From positions 1 through 40,927 of the forward strand of contig JBKJUK010000261.1 in assembly GCA_046590705.1 (NCBI GenBank): DNA of 40,927 bases. The letters are read 5' to 3'. The translations under genes and the position numbers were made by a program. Below, piece after piece: positions 19,016 through 28,351 of the stretch. Under the pieces are notes generated by a model. The model did no database searches. It had not been told where the DNA came from and saw nothing but the letters and a program-made list of their open reading frames with translations. This stretch comes from JBKJUK01 sp046590705 (GTDB lineage: Bacteria; Acidobacteriota; Thermoanaerobaculia; Gp7-AA8). Position 1 is the stretch's first letter. Each line of letters opens with the position of its first letter.

Positions 19016-20719
19016 CTACAGCTTCTTGTAATCAGGTCCGCCGCCGCCCTCTGGCGGAACCCAGGTAATGATCTGATACGGATCCATGATGTCGCAGGTT
19101 TTGCAGTGGAAACAGTTCGTGAAGTTCAGGAAAGGAACCTTCCCTCTTCCATCCTCGGTGAGTTTCGGTTCGTAAACGGCGGCCGGACAGAAGTGCTGGC
19201 AGGGATTGCCGTACTCATACGTACATTTCGTGATGCAGATTTCGGGATCGCGAATCAGCAGATGGGCTGGCTGGTTCTCCTCGTGAGTCACTCCACCGAA
19301 GTAAACGTCGGTCACTTTGTCGAAGGTGTACTTGCCGTCGAACTTCATCCTCTCCGGGGGCTGAGGATTCTCGCTGGCGAAGAAGCGATTGATGCGCTCC
19401 ATCCGCTCGTGCCCGGCCTTCCCGGTCAATTTCGACTTGAAACCGAAGCCGCGACCGCCGCTGAACATTCCCAGACCGACATTCAGCATGCCCACCAGTT
19501 GACCATGCTCGAATCCCTGATGAAAGTTGCGCTGTGTGAAGAGTTCGCGACGCGCCCACGACGCTTCGAAGTTCGCTTCGTAGGAAGCCAGCACGGAAGC
19601 CGACGTATCTTCGGCCAGCAAAGCCTCCAGTGCAGTCGTCGCCGCCATCATTCCGGAAGCGATGGCCAGATGGATTCCCTTCAGGCGCGCTCCGTTGAGA
19701 AATCCACCGGAGTCTCCCACAATCATGAAACCGTCGCCATGCAGTCGTGGCATCGCGTAGTAGCCGCCCTCGGGGATGGCTTTCGCTCCGGCGCCGATCA
19801 TCTTGCCGCCTTCCAGCAAATGCTTGATCGCGGGATGAAGCTTGAAGCGCTGAAACTCGTGATGCGGGTCCAGCGTGGGGTTCTTGTAATCGAGTCCGAT
19901 GACCAGCCCGATGTCGACTAGTCGATCCTTCATTCCGTAGATGAAGCCTCCGCCGAACGTGCTCAAATCCAGCGGCCAGCCCATGGTGTGAACCACGCTG
20001 CCTGCAGGGAAACGGTCCTCGGGGATCTCCCAGATTTCCTTCACACCGATCGAGTACACCTGCGGATTCTTTCCGGCCTGCAGATCGAGTTTCTCGGTCA
20101 GCTCCTTGACCAGGGTTCCACGCGCACCTTCCGCAAAAATGACCAGCTTCGCGCGGATGTCGACGCCCGGCTCGTAGTTGCTCTTCTTCTCGCCATTTTT
20201 ATCGATGCCCTTGTCGGCCGTGCGCACTCCTGCCACGCGACCGTTCTCGAGGATCACGCTGGACGCAGGAAACTCGGGAAACAGATCCACGCCCGCTTCA
20301 GCGACGATGGGCGTCAACCAGCGCACCATTTCAGCGAGCGAGATCACATAGTTGCCGTGCTGCTTCAGGACTGGCGGCAGAATCGGGGCGACGAGTTTCT
20401 TCTGTTCAGTCAGAACCCAGAGAGCGTCGGTGGTCACGGCCGATTGCACGGGACATCCGCGCTCGAGCCAGTCAGGCATCAGCTCTGCGATTCCGCGGGG
20501 ATCCATTACCGCACCGGAGATTGCATGCGATCCGATCTCACGCCCCTTTTCCAGGACTGCGATCGATAATCCGTCCAGCTTCTTCGAGCCGGACGATTCG
20601 TTGTGCGACTTGACGAGATTCGCGAGGTGGTAGGCCGCTGCAAGTCCGGCCGGGCCGCCGCCGACGATTACCACGTCCATCTCCAGAACTTCGCGCTCCA
20701 CTCCCGCTAACTCAGCCAT
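19016..20719 (-). CDS. Electron transfer flavoprotein-ubiquinone oxidoreductase
   Basis: Membrane-bound FAD and 4Fe-4S enzyme that passes electrons from ETF (fatty acid and amino acid oxidation) to quinone. The FAD-binding GGGPAGLAAAYHLAN follows DVVIV at the N-terminus. The C-terminal ferredoxin-like end shows CQHFCPAAVYEP and then NCFHCKTCDIMDPYQIITWVPPEGG, the cluster ligands and closing motif of the family. From ATG 20719 (GAGGAG upstream; a TTG at 20722 also starts the frame) the protein is 567 aa, normal length. No etfA or etfB gene is in the window. It implies aerobic or anaerobic quinone-based respiration. Confidence 0.95.
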   Translation of the reverse strand: MAELAGVEREVLEMDVVIVGGGPAGLAAAYHLANLVKSHNESSGSKKLDGLSIAVLEKGREIGSHAISGAVMDPRGIAELMPDWLERGCPVQSAVTTDALWVLTEQKKLVAPILPPVLKQHGNYVISLAEMVRWLTPIVAEAGVDLFPEFPASSVILENGRVAGVRTADKGIDKNGEKKSNYEPGVDIRAKLVIFAEGARGTLVKELTEKLDLQAGKNPQVYSIGVKEIWEIPEDRFPAGSVVHTMGWPLDLSTFGGGFIYGMKDRLVDIGLVIGLDYKNPTLDPHHEFQRFKLHPAIKHLLEGGKMIGAGAKAIPEGGYYAMPRLHGDGFMIVGDSGGFLNGARLKGIHLAIASGMMAATTALEALLAEDTSASVLASYEANFEASWARRELFTQRNFHQGFEHGQLVGMLNVGLGMFSGGRGFGFKSKLTGKAGHERMERINRFFASENPQPPERMKFDGKYTFDKVTDVYFGGVTHEENQPAHLLIRDPEICITKCTYEYGNPCQHFCPAAVYEPKLTEDGRGKVPFLNFTNCFHCKTCDIMDPYQIITWVPPEGGGGPDYKKL

Positions 20720-20895
20720 CAAAACTCCTCATTCAGGCACCTGAAGTGCCGAGCATTCTACTGCAGCGAAGCCGCCCACCCGGGCCAGTACACTCCCCTT
20801 GATCGCTCGACAGACAACAGAAAAGGCAACGGAGTATCCTGTGGCTGCATGGCCGCAGCGCGGTGAACGCGCTCCGAAAGAGGGTCTGACCAGTC

Positions 20896-22041
20896 ATGAG
20901 TTACCCCGTGCTGATCGGGATCTTCATCGCAGCGGCACTCGTGGCCTGGCTGAGCACATTCGTGGTGCGACGTTTCGCCATCAGGATCGGCTGCATCGAC
21001 GAGCCCAACGAGCGCAAGATCCACGCCGTCGGAACTCCCCGACTAGGCGGGCTGGCCATCGTGCTCGGCTTCGCGACTCCTCTACTGGCCATTCCACTCG
21101 ATGAACGAGCGGCTGAACTGGTGTCGAAGAATTTCAACTACCTCTTCGCCGTACTTCTCAGTGGTTCGCTGATGATCATGCTCGGCGTCTACGACGATCT
21201 GTTCGGATCGAACGCCTACAAGAAATTCACTGTGCAGATCCTGGCAGCCGCGATTCTGATCGGCTTCGGCTTCCGGTTCGAGTTCGTCAGCCTCCCATTC
21301 GTCGGGGTCGTACAACTCGGCCTGCTGGGCTACGTGGTCACTCTGCTCTGGATCGTCGGCGTGATCAACGCCATGAATTTCATCGACGGAATGGACGGAC
21401 TGGCAGCGGTGGTAGGGATCACCATCGCCATGACCTTCGCCATCATCGCCATGATCAGAGGCGATGTCTTCACGCTGGTCATCATGGTGGCGCTCGGCGG
21501 AAGTCTTGCGGGTTTCCTCCCCTGGAATCGGAGACCGGCCAGCATCTTCATGGGTGACAGCGGCAGCCTGTTCATCGGTCTGTTGCTGGCCGCCTCTTCG
21601 ATCGCCCGCAACAGCAAGTCACCGACCGCCTTCGTCATCGCCGGGCCTGCGCTGGCGCTGGCGCTTCCCGTCCTCGACACTCTGCTGGTGATGAAGGGAC
21701 GTTTCCAGTTGAAGGGAGCGCCACTCAGCGAGCGGTTTTCGAAGATGCTGAACGCGGACAAAACCCACGTGCACCACATCCTCATCGAGAAGTCCGGAAG
21801 TTGGAGAAAGGCCATCTTCTCGATCTGGATCATCACATTGGCCTTCGGAATCGCAGCGGTCCTCAGCATTCTCGACCGCACCAGAGTCGTGGGCTACTCG
21901 CTCGCTGCCCTCAACGTTCTGATCCTGATTGCACTTCGACTGAGAGAAGGCAAAATGCACCGCTTCTCGCAACGAGCGATCGACGCGTCGCAGAGTCTGC
22001 GCAAACGTTCGGAGTTCGACCGGCAGGAGCGAGGCCAGTGA
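20896..22041 (+). CDS. Undecaprenyl-phosphate sugar-1-phosphate transferase (WecA/TagO/MraY family)
   Basis: Moves an N-acetylhexosamine 1-phosphate from UDP-sugar to undecaprenyl phosphate, the first step of lipid-linked polysaccharide assembly. 381 aa with about ten to eleven membrane segments. DEPNERKIHAVGTPRLGG at 35-52, the Asp100-Asp101 pair in GVYDDLFG, NFIDGMDGL at 161-169 and FMGDSGS at 218-224 are the catalytic landmarks; HVHH follows later. It is more like WecA/TagO than MraY because it lacks peptidoglycan-specific context and opens a glycosyltransferase cluster. It is divergent from ETF-QO across 176 bases that should hold promoters for both. Confidence 0.92.
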   Translation: MSYPVLIGIFIAAALVAWLSTFVVRRFAIRIGCIDEPNERKIHAVGTPRLGGLAIVLGFATPLLAIPLDERAAELVSKNFNYLFAVLLSGSLMIMLGVYDDLFGSNAYKKFTVQILAAAILIGFGFRFEFVSLPFVGVVQLGLLGYVVTLLWIVGVINAMNFIDGMDGLAAVVGITIAMTFAIIAMIRGDVFTLVIMVALGGSLAGFLPWNRRPASIFMGDSGSLFIGLLLAASSIARNSKSPTAFVIAGPALALALPVLDTLLVMKGRFQLKGAPLSERFSKMLNADKTHVHHILIEKSGSWRKAIFSIWIITLAFGIAAVLSILDRTRVVGYSLAALNVLILIALRLREGKMHRFSQRAIDASQSLRKRSEFDRQERGQ

Positions 22042-22072
22042 GCGCACGACGCTCAACGAGCCGTGCACACTG

Positions 22073-23878
22073 ATGTGCGGCATCGCTGGTATCTACGCGT
22101 TCGGCGATTCATCTCCAGAGCCTGATCGAGAGGAACTCGAGAAGATGGAGCAGCCCCTCCAGTCGAGAGGCCCTGACGGCCGAGGACTCTGGGTCAGTCC
22201 GAGACGCCGCACGGCTCTCCTGCACCGGCGACTGGCCATCCTCGATCTCACCGACCGAGGGGCGCAGCCGATGCATCTCGGCAGACTCTCCTGCACCTTC
22301 AACGGCGAAATCTACAACTTCCGCCAGATCCGGGCCACGCTCGAAGCGCAAGGACGTCGTTTCGTTACTGACTGCGACACGGAGGTCCTTCTCCATTTGT
22401 ATGAGGTAGAGGGAACGCGGATGCTGCAGCGGCTACGCGGAATGTTCGCCTTCGCCATCTGGGATGACGAAAAGCGCGAACTTTTCTGTGCGCGCGATCC
22501 GTACGGAATCAAGCCGTTCTACTACTCCATCACCGGAGGTGTCTTTCGATTCGCCTCGCAGGTTCGATCTCTGCAGGCAGGTGGCGGGATCTCCAGGCAG
22601 TTCGACCTCGCTGCAGAGGCTGGCTTCTATCTCACCGGAAGTGTACCGGAGCCTTTCACCGTGTATGCCAACATCGCCGCGCTCCCCGCGGGTACGTTCA
22701 TGAAGGTCGATGAGAGCGGCACGAACGGCCCGCAGGAGTACGCGTCGGTCGCGGCGACGTTCCGCGAAGCAGGACTCGAGGCGGCGGAGCTCACCCTGCA
22801 TGAGCTGCAGAGCAGGGCCACCGAGGCGCTGCAGGACTCGGCAATGGCGCATCTGGTGGCCGATGTCCCGGTCGGTCTCTTCCTTTCCGCTGGAGTCGAC
22901 TCGTCGGTGCTGGCCTCGCTGCTCAACTCCGTCTCACCAGAGCGTCTGCACACCCTGACACTCGCCTTCAGTGAGTACGCAGGTACGCGCGATGACGAAT
23001 CTATCCTGGCGGCGGCTACAGCTGGTCTACTGAGAACGGAACATCATACGGCCACTCTTTCGCGCGAAGACTTCGATCAGATGCTTCCATCATTCTTTGC
23101 GGCCATGGATCAACCGAGCATCGATGGCCTCAACAGCTTCTGCGTTTCGAAGGCCGCCGTCGACCGAGGTCTGAAAGTCGCGATTTCGGGGGTGGGAGCG
23201 GATGAACTTTTCGGCGGATACCCATCCTTCAACTTCGTTCCTCGCGCATCGGCCCTGCTCCGGAACATCAGCCGGACGCCACCAGTCTCTTCGCTGGCCG
23301 CGCTTGCCGGCAGGTCGATCGCTGCCGTAGGTGGGCCGCAGCGATTGCGGAAGCTGATCGCTCTGGCTGAGCATGGCCAGACACCTGCGTCTGCATACTC
23401 GGTCTACCGATCCCTGTTCCTGCCTTCCGACCTCGAGAGGATCATGGGACGCGATGCAGCGCGAGCGGGGATCGAACGACTCAGGCTCCCAGAACGGATG
23501 GAGGATGTGTCGACGCGGGCCGGGACCAATCCTTACGCCAGCGTTGCGGCGCTGGAGTCCACGTTCTACATGAGGAATCAGCTGCTGCGTGATGCGGACT
23601 GGGCCAGCATGGCACACGGACTGGAGTTGCGGACGCCATTCGTTGACTTTCAGTTGCTGCGAGCTATTGCGCCACTCATGCTGAATGGAAAAGCCAGGGG
23701 AAAACGGTTGATGGAGGGAGCGGCGAAAAGTCGTCTGCCTGCTGCGCTTTTCCGCAGACGAAAAACCGGCTTCACGGTGCCACTCAGTCACTGGACTGAT
23801 GCGATTGACACTTCCTCGAAAGGCGAAGGCAGCCGGCGGTGGTCGCGCATCGTCGGAGAGAGAGTGTTCGTCCGATGA
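22073..23878 (+). CDS. AsnB-type glutamine amidotransferase 1 (asparagine synthase family)
   Basis: Two-domain enzyme: an N-terminal class II glutaminase with nucleophile Cys2 after Met removal (MCGIAGIYAF), FNGEIYNF at 76-83, and a C-terminal ATP-pyrophosphatase synthetase domain with loop SAGVDS at 272-277 (the common form is SGGxDS). 601 aa. True asparagine synthesis is possible, but its place between a WecA-like enzyme and a glycosyltransferase fits the AsnB relatives that amidate sugar carboxyls in surface polysaccharides. Its stop overlaps the next start as ATGA at 23875-23878. It is the first of three such genes in this locus. Confidence 0.9.
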   Translation: MCGIAGIYAFGDSSPEPDREELEKMEQPLQSRGPDGRGLWVSPRRRTALLHRRLAILDLTDRGAQPMHLGRLSCTFNGEIYNFRQIRATLEAQGRRFVTDCDTEVLLHLYEVEGTRMLQRLRGMFAFAIWDDEKRELFCARDPYGIKPFYYSITGGVFRFASQVRSLQAGGGISRQFDLAAEAGFYLTGSVPEPFTVYANIAALPAGTFMKVDESGTNGPQEYASVAATFREAGLEAAELTLHELQSRATEALQDSAMAHLVADVPVGLFLSAGVDSSVLASLLNSVSPERLHTLTLAFSEYAGTRDDESILAAATAGLLRTEHHTATLSREDFDQMLPSFFAAMDQPSIDGLNSFCVSKAAVDRGLKVAISGVGADELFGGYPSFNFVPRASALLRNISRTPPVSSLAALAGRSIAAVGGPQRLRKLIALAEHGQTPASAYSVYRSLFLPSDLERIMGRDAARAGIERLRLPERMEDVSTRAGTNPYASVAALESTFYMRNQLLRDADWASMAHGLELRTPFVDFQLLRAIAPLMLNGKARGKRLMEGAAKSRLPAALFRRRKTGFTVPLSHWTDAIDTSSKGEGSRRWSRIVGERVFVR

Positions 23879-24960
23879 ATGTGCTCTTTCTGGCGACCGA
23901 CATCTACGGCGGAGAAGGCGGCATCGCGCTCTTCAATCGACAGATGCTGGGGGCGCTGTCGCTGAGCCCGCACGTCGGGAGCATTCGAGCAATCGCCAGG
24001 AGCGCATCGAGCGGCACGCCAGTACTCCCTGACAAAGTACTGCAGTTGAATCATAAGGGCGCCGGCAAGCTCTCTTTTTTGTGGAAGGCTCTGAGCACTG
24101 CTCTCAAACATCGCCACCTCGATCTAATCGTGTGCGGCCATATGAACCTGCTTCCGGCGGCTGTCGCTGCGAAGAAAGTCAGCGGAGCGCGAATCGTGCT
24201 GGTCACTTACGGCATCGACGCATGGGCCGCGCCGACGCAGACGCTGGTCCGGCGATGCGTTGACCTTATCGATGCTCACCTGACCATCAGCAAGCACACC
24301 CGCGCGCGCTTTCAAAGCTGGGCCAAACTCCAGGTGCCGGAATTCGTCGTACCTCCGGGAATCGACCTCTCACGCTACGGACCGGGCCAGAGAAATGAAG
24401 CACTGGCCGTCCGACTCGGAATAGGAAGTGGACCGGTACTGATGACGCTGGCGCGCCTGGCAGGCGGCGAACAGTACAAGGGATTCGACGAAATCATCGC
24501 CATCATTCCAACTCTGCTGGACCAGTATCCCGACCTGCAATACGTCATCGCCGGAGATGGAAGTGACAGGGATCGCCTCGAGTCTCTAGTGAAGGGTGCA
24601 GGCCTCGAATGTCACGTGATCTTCACGGGCTTTGTCGAGGAGAGAGAGAAAGCAGACCTCTATCGTCTGGCGGACGTCTTCATTCTGGCTGGACGGGGCG
24701 AAGGATTCGGCTTCGTTCTGGTAGAAGCCATGGCCTGTGGGATCCCGGTGGTGGCCAGCAGCCTCGACGCCAGCAGGGAAACAGTACTGAGCTCGCAGTC
24801 CGGTTTGGTCGTCAACCCGGATGATCCGTCACAACTGTTCAGGGCCATCGAATCCTCACTCGGTCGTGCTAAACAGCAAAATCCGGATCTCGCTTTTTTT
24901 TCTTTGCACAGCTTCAACCGGCGGATCGATGACGTGATGCGCCGACTAGCAGAAAAATAG
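23875..24960 (+). CDS. Glycosyltransferase family 4 (GT-B) protein, first copy
   Basis: Transfers a sugar from a nucleotide donor to the growing lipid-linked chain at the cytoplasmic face. The N-terminal domain opens MNVLFLATDIYGGEGGIALF with the glycine-rich acceptor loop. The C-terminal donor domain starts near PVLMTLARL, has VIAGDGSDRDRLE, and carries the E-x7-E motif EGFGFVLVE followed by AMACGIPVVAS. 361 aa. The start is set at ATG 23875, overlapping the asnB stop, because the frame upstream of it lies inside asnB and is not family-like. Donor and linkage cannot be read from the sequence. Confidence 0.9.
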   Translation: MNVLFLATDIYGGEGGIALFNRQMLGALSLSPHVGSIRAIARSASSGTPVLPDKVLQLNHKGAGKLSFLWKALSTALKHRHLDLIVCGHMNLLPAAVAAKKVSGARIVLVTYGIDAWAAPTQTLVRRCVDLIDAHLTISKHTRARFQSWAKLQVPEFVVPPGIDLSRYGPGQRNEALAVRLGIGSGPVLMTLARLAGGEQYKGFDEIIAIIPTLLDQYPDLQYVIAGDGSDRDRLESLVKGAGLECHVIFTGFVEEREKADLYRLADVFILAGRGEGFGFVLVEAMACGIPVVASSLDASRETVLSSQSGLVVNPDDPSQLFRAIESSLGRAKQQNPDLAFFSLHSFNRRIDDVMRRLAEK

Positions 24961-25438
24961 TCGCAGTAAGTAACTGGGTGAGATGCGTCATATCCGGCGA
25001 ATTTTCATTCTTCGGTCCGGCTAGCTGCGCGCGCCAGACCCGCTGCTCGTACGAAGGTACGCTTACATATGCGATCGCACCGGGGGCCGAGAGCTCAGCG
25101 ATGAAACGGAGTGCCTCCATCGGTTGCGGGAGGTCTTCGCGGACATTGTCGAGCACCAGAAGATTGAACGGAGAACGGGCTCGGGGTTCCTCAGCATCAC
25201 CGAGAACACGCGCGAAGGGATGCGCAACGTCGTCACACCAAGGCCACTTCCGTTGTCCAGAGCGGCAGTTCGCTGGCTGAAGCCAGCTCGATGAGTTCCG
25301 CTCCGCGACATATCAGCAGCGGCGGGCATAACTGTCGAAGTTCTCCGATCCCTGAACGCAAAGCATTCGCTGAAGGAGAGACTCGTGCCGGGTCGACGAT
25401 TTCGATTTCGGCTACACTGAGGCCTCGTTGCAGCCATC
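24957..25438 (-). pseudogene. Decayed SAM-methyltransferase-like gene
   Basis: The 496-base gap between GT4 and wzm carries coding-like sequence on the minus strand broken across two frames. From about 25438 one frame reads WLQRGLSVAEIEIVDPARV and on to LPLWTTEVALV, then stops near 25209. The text continues in another frame (CDDVAHPFARVLG, then FNLLVLDNVREDLPQPMEAL and SAPGAIAYVSVPSYE) until it runs into the end of the GT4 gene. The second part resembles the post-motif-II region of class I methyltransferases (usual form: fDVLEHLpDP...L.PGG.l.v.vPn). The 5' end is missing, with a stop directly upstream. Truncated and frameshifted, probably a relic. Confidence 0.5.
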
Positions 25439-25456
25439 AACGCGATTCTATCCCTC

Positions 25457-26299
25457 ATGAGTGAACAGACCGCACGAGTACAGAACGTCACTTGGATTGT
25501 GCCGCAGCGAGGGATGCTCGCTCTCGATCTGCATGAACTCTGGGCCTATCGAGAGTTACTTTTCCTGCTCGCGTGGCGCGACGCGACGCTGCGCTACAAG
25601 CAAAGCGTGGTTGGACTCGGCTGGGCAGTAATTCAGCCGCTGACGATGATGGCGATCTTCTGGGCTGTCTTCGGGCAGTTCGCAAAGCTCCCTTCCGAAG
25701 GGCTGCCCTATGCCGTGTTCACACTGTGCGCCCTGGTCCCGTGGAACTATTTCGCCCGATCGCTGCAGGACTCGAGCAACAGTCTCGTCGGAGCGACCCA
25801 TCTCATTACTAAAATCTATTTTCCGCGGCTCGTCCTTCCGCTAAGCAAGGTCTTCTCCGGCCTGATTGATTTCGCTATCGCGTTCGTACTGCTCTTCGCA
25901 TTTATGGCGTGGCATCGGATTCTGCCGACTCCCCGCATCCTGATGCTCCCCCTGTTCATGGGTATGGCGATTCTCACCGCGCTCTCGGTCAGCCTCTGGC
26001 TTACAGCGCTCAACGTGAAATACCGCGACGTTTCCTTCGTGGTGCCGTTTCTGGTTCAAATCTGGATGTATGCGTCACCCGTTGCATACTCAGCGTCGAT
26101 CGTACCGGATCGGTGGAGAACGATCTACGCGCTGAACCCGATGGTCGGAGTGATCGAGGGATTTCGATGGGCACTGCTCGGCAAGGCAGCGCCCGCCCTT
26201 ATGCCGATCGCCGTTTCGTCCACCATCGTTATTGGGCTGCTCGTCTCGGGACTCTACTATTTCCGACGGATGGAGCGAACATTTGCAGACGTCATCTAA
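25457..26299 (+). CDS. wzm: ABC-2 type polysaccharide export permease (Wzm-like)
   Basis: Membrane half of the ABC exporter that moves finished lipid-linked polysaccharide across the inner membrane. 280 aa with six hydrophobic segments after an amphipathic N-terminus (LWAYRELLFLLAWRD). Family landmarks are RYKQSVVGLGWAVIQPL, LVPWNYFARSLQDSSNSLV, TKIYFPRLVLPLS, LNVKYRDVSFVVPFLVQIW, SPVAYSASIVP and ALNPMVGVIEGFRW. The stop is 3 bases before the wzt start. ATG 25457 is the first codon after the pseudogene remnant; a weak TACACT at 25413-25418 might be a -10 element, but no good -35 accompanies it. Confidence 0.94.
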   Translation: MSEQTARVQNVTWIVPQRGMLALDLHELWAYRELLFLLAWRDATLRYKQSVVGLGWAVIQPLTMMAIFWAVFGQFAKLPSEGLPYAVFTLCALVPWNYFARSLQDSSNSLVGATHLITKIYFPRLVLPLSKVFSGLIDFAIAFVLLFAFMAWHRILPTPRILMLPLFMGMAILTALSVSLWLTALNVKYRDVSFVVPFLVQIWMYASPVAYSASIVPDRWRTIYALNPMVGVIEGFRWALLGKAAPALMPIAVSSTIVIGLLVSGLYYFRRMERTFADVI

Positions 26300-26302
26300 C
26301 CT

Positions 26303-27529
26303 ATGACTGCGCTCGCCTTACAGGCAGAAAATCTCTCCAAAATGTACAGGCTTGGTGACGTACACACTAACCTGCTGGCCGAACGTCTGACGAACCTCAT
26401 GCACCGAGGGTCGGGCTTCCGCAACGAGGAGCGATCTGAACTCTGGGCGCTGAATGACGTTTCATTCGCGGTCCCGGAAGGCGAGGTTCTGGGCATCATC
26501 GGCCCGAATGGCTCAGGCAAATCGACTCTTCTCAAGATCCTTTCGCGCCTGACCACCCCCACGCGCGGACGCGCAATGGTTCGAGGTCGTCTGGCAAGTC
26601 TGCTGGAAGTCGGCACCGGCTTTCACCCCGAGCTCAGCGGTCGGGAGAACATCTACCTCAACGGTACGATCCTCGGAATGCGCCGGCGCGAGATTGATCG
26701 CAAGTTTGACGACATCGTGGCTTTCTCCGGAGTCGAAGGTTTTCTTGATACACCAGTGAAGCGTTACTCGAGCGGCATGTACGTTCGGCTTGCATTCGCC
26801 GTGGCCGCGCACGTCGAAGCAGAGATTCTGGTGGTCGATGAAGTACTCGCGGTCGGTGACGCCGAATTTCAAAAGCGCTGCATGGGGAAAATGGGAGAGG
26901 TGGCGAAGGGCGGCCGAACTGTACTTTTCGTCAGCCATAACCTGGCGGCGCTGCGAAATCTCTGCACGGCGGGACTTTATCTCGAGGCTGGATCGGTGAT
27001 CCGGACCGGCACGGCGGAGGAGTGCATTTCGTTCTACGAGTCGCGCAGCGCAGGAGGGGCCGCGTCGCGCTGGAAGCGACCTGATAACGACCTTCTTCAG
27101 GCGCTGACCATCTCCACGATCGCAGTTTCGATTACGGGCGGGCAGCCCCAATTGCGGCTCGAAGTGCAGGTAACGCTACATTCTTCCGGACAGCACAAGC
27201 AAGCGCTCATCGCCATCGACATCGCGGATCCTGGCGGAATGGTAATGATGCAGGCCATGCCGCATCAGGAGGGATTTTTGAAGCCCTCCTCGAGAGAGCA
27301 GGCGCTGAGCGTCTTCGTGGATCTTCCCCCCCTCGTGCCTGGCCGATACCTCGTCAACGTCTGGGTCGGCAGCCACCCTAGTGACACCTTTGACGAAGTG
27401 AAAGAAGCGGTCTCATTCGAAATCCACGACTCCCCAACCTCCGGGCGCACCTTTCCTCACAGCAGAGGACACGGCTTCTTAGTGCCGCTTTCCACCGTAA
27501 GCGTGTCGTCTGGCATGGAGCGAGTGTAG
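26303..27529 (+). CDS. wzt: Polysaccharide ABC exporter ATPase with C-terminal substrate-binding domain (Wzt-like)
   Basis: ATPase of the Wzm/Wzt exporter. Walker A GPNGSGKST is at 67-75, the short signature YSSGM at 155-159, Walker B ILVVDE at 175-180, and switch His212 in FVSHN. After about residue 255 comes a separate region of about 150 residues rich in beta strands (LRLEVQVTLHSS, PGRYLVNVWVG), matching the position of the Wzt C-terminal carbohydrate-binding domain. In E. coli O9a this domain recognises the capped end of the chain. Total 408 aa. Two methyltransferase genes follow directly, which makes a methyl cap a reasonable expectation here. Confidence 0.92.
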   Translation: MTALALQAENLSKMYRLGDVHTNLLAERLTNLMHRGSGFRNEERSELWALNDVSFAVPEGEVLGIIGPNGSGKSTLLKILSRLTTPTRGRAMVRGRLASLLEVGTGFHPELSGRENIYLNGTILGMRRREIDRKFDDIVAFSGVEGFLDTPVKRYSSGMYVRLAFAVAAHVEAEILVVDEVLAVGDAEFQKRCMGKMGEVAKGGRTVLFVSHNLAALRNLCTAGLYLEAGSVIRTGTAEECISFYESRSAGGAASRWKRPDNDLLQALTISTIAVSITGGQPQLRLEVQVTLHSSGQHKQALIAIDIADPGGMVMMQAMPHQEGFLKPSSREQALSVFVDLPPLVPGRYLVNVWVGSHPSDTFDEVKEAVSFEIHDSPTSGRTFPHSRGHGFLVPLSTVSVSSGMERV

Positions 27530-27531
27530 CG

Positions 27532-28344
27532 ATGCTGCGCCCGATTTCGGCATGGCTGCGCCGCCTCACGCGGAAAGTGACCGCCCGCGAGGACACGGCA
27601 GGCACCGCGGAACGTCGCCGCGCGAGAGACTTCGCACAACACTACCCGCCACGCATTCCCGGAGGTGAATCCCGAAGCATAGAGAAGAGCAATCGTTTCC
27701 AGGAATACTTTTCGGCACACACTCAGGGACGCGGCATCTGGAAGTGGACCCACTACCTCGAAATTTATGAACGGCACTTCGCGAAATTTGCCGGCAGCGA
27801 TGCTCAAGTCGTCGAGATCGGAATCTTCAGCGGCGGGAGCCTCGAAATGTGGCGGCACTACTTCGGACCAGACTGTCATGTTACCGGGATTGATATCGAG
27901 GAAGCCTGCCGCAGCTATGCCGGGGCAGGCGTGGACATCGTCATCGGGGACCAGTCCGATAGGGAATTCTGGGGGAACTTCAAGCGTCGTCGGCCGCGAG
28001 TAGACGTACTGATCGACGATGGGGGACACACGCCTGAACAACAGCGAGTCACACTCGAAGAGATGCTGCCGCATCTCGCGCCGGGTGGAGTGTATCTGTG
28101 CGAAGACGTGCACGGGACCGGCAACTCATTCGCTGACTATGTTCATGGGCTTGCCGATGAACTGAATCGATTCGAGGCCGTCCCAGGTGCGGTAGATCTA
28201 ACGACTTCGGCCAGCGTCCTGCAGCAGGCGATACGATCGATTCACTTTTACCCTTTTGTAGTGGTCATCGAAAAGAGCGAAGAGCCATCCAGGCGCTTCG
28301 TCGCGCCTAAACGGGGAACGCAGTGGGAGCCTTTTCTTTCGTGA
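27532..28344 (+). CDS. Class I SAM methyltransferase, CmcI/MycE-like
   Basis: 270 aa. The SAM-binding motif I is VEIGIFSGGS at 94-103, followed by GIDIEE with the ribose-binding acid near 121. IDDGGHTPEQQ at 161-171 looks like the metal-binding DDGxH of the cephalosporin-hydroxylase (CmcI) and MycE-type sugar O-methyltransferases, and LAPGGVYLCEDVHGT closes the fold. It starts 2 bases after wzt. The position suggests methylation of a sugar in the exported polymer, perhaps its end cap, but the acceptor is unknown. CmcI relatives do other reactions as well, so the exact chemistry is not certain. Confidence 0.85.
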   Translation: MLRPISAWLRRLTRKVTAREDTAGTAERRRARDFAQHYPPRIPGGESRSIEKSNRFQEYFSAHTQGRGIWKWTHYLEIYERHFAKFAGSDAQVVEIGIFSGGSLEMWRHYFGPDCHVTGIDIEEACRSYAGAGVDIVIGDQSDREFWGNFKRRRPRVDVLIDDGGHTPEQQRVTLEEMLPHLAPGGVYLCEDVHGTGNSFADYVHGLADELNRFEAVPGAVDLTTSASVLQQAIRSIHFYPFVVVIEKSEEPSRRFVAPKRGTQWEPFLS

Positions 28345-28351
28345 GCCGGGA

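Noticed and set aside
20799..20840. Promoter TTGATC/TATCCT before the WecA-like gene
   Set aside because: The two boxes are 30 bases apart.
25063..25491. 142-residue open frame on the minus strand as an intact gene
   Set aside because: It is the longest frame there, but the protein-like text lies in the other two minus frames (before and after about 25209), and its start overlaps wzm. It is better explained as part of the decayed gene.
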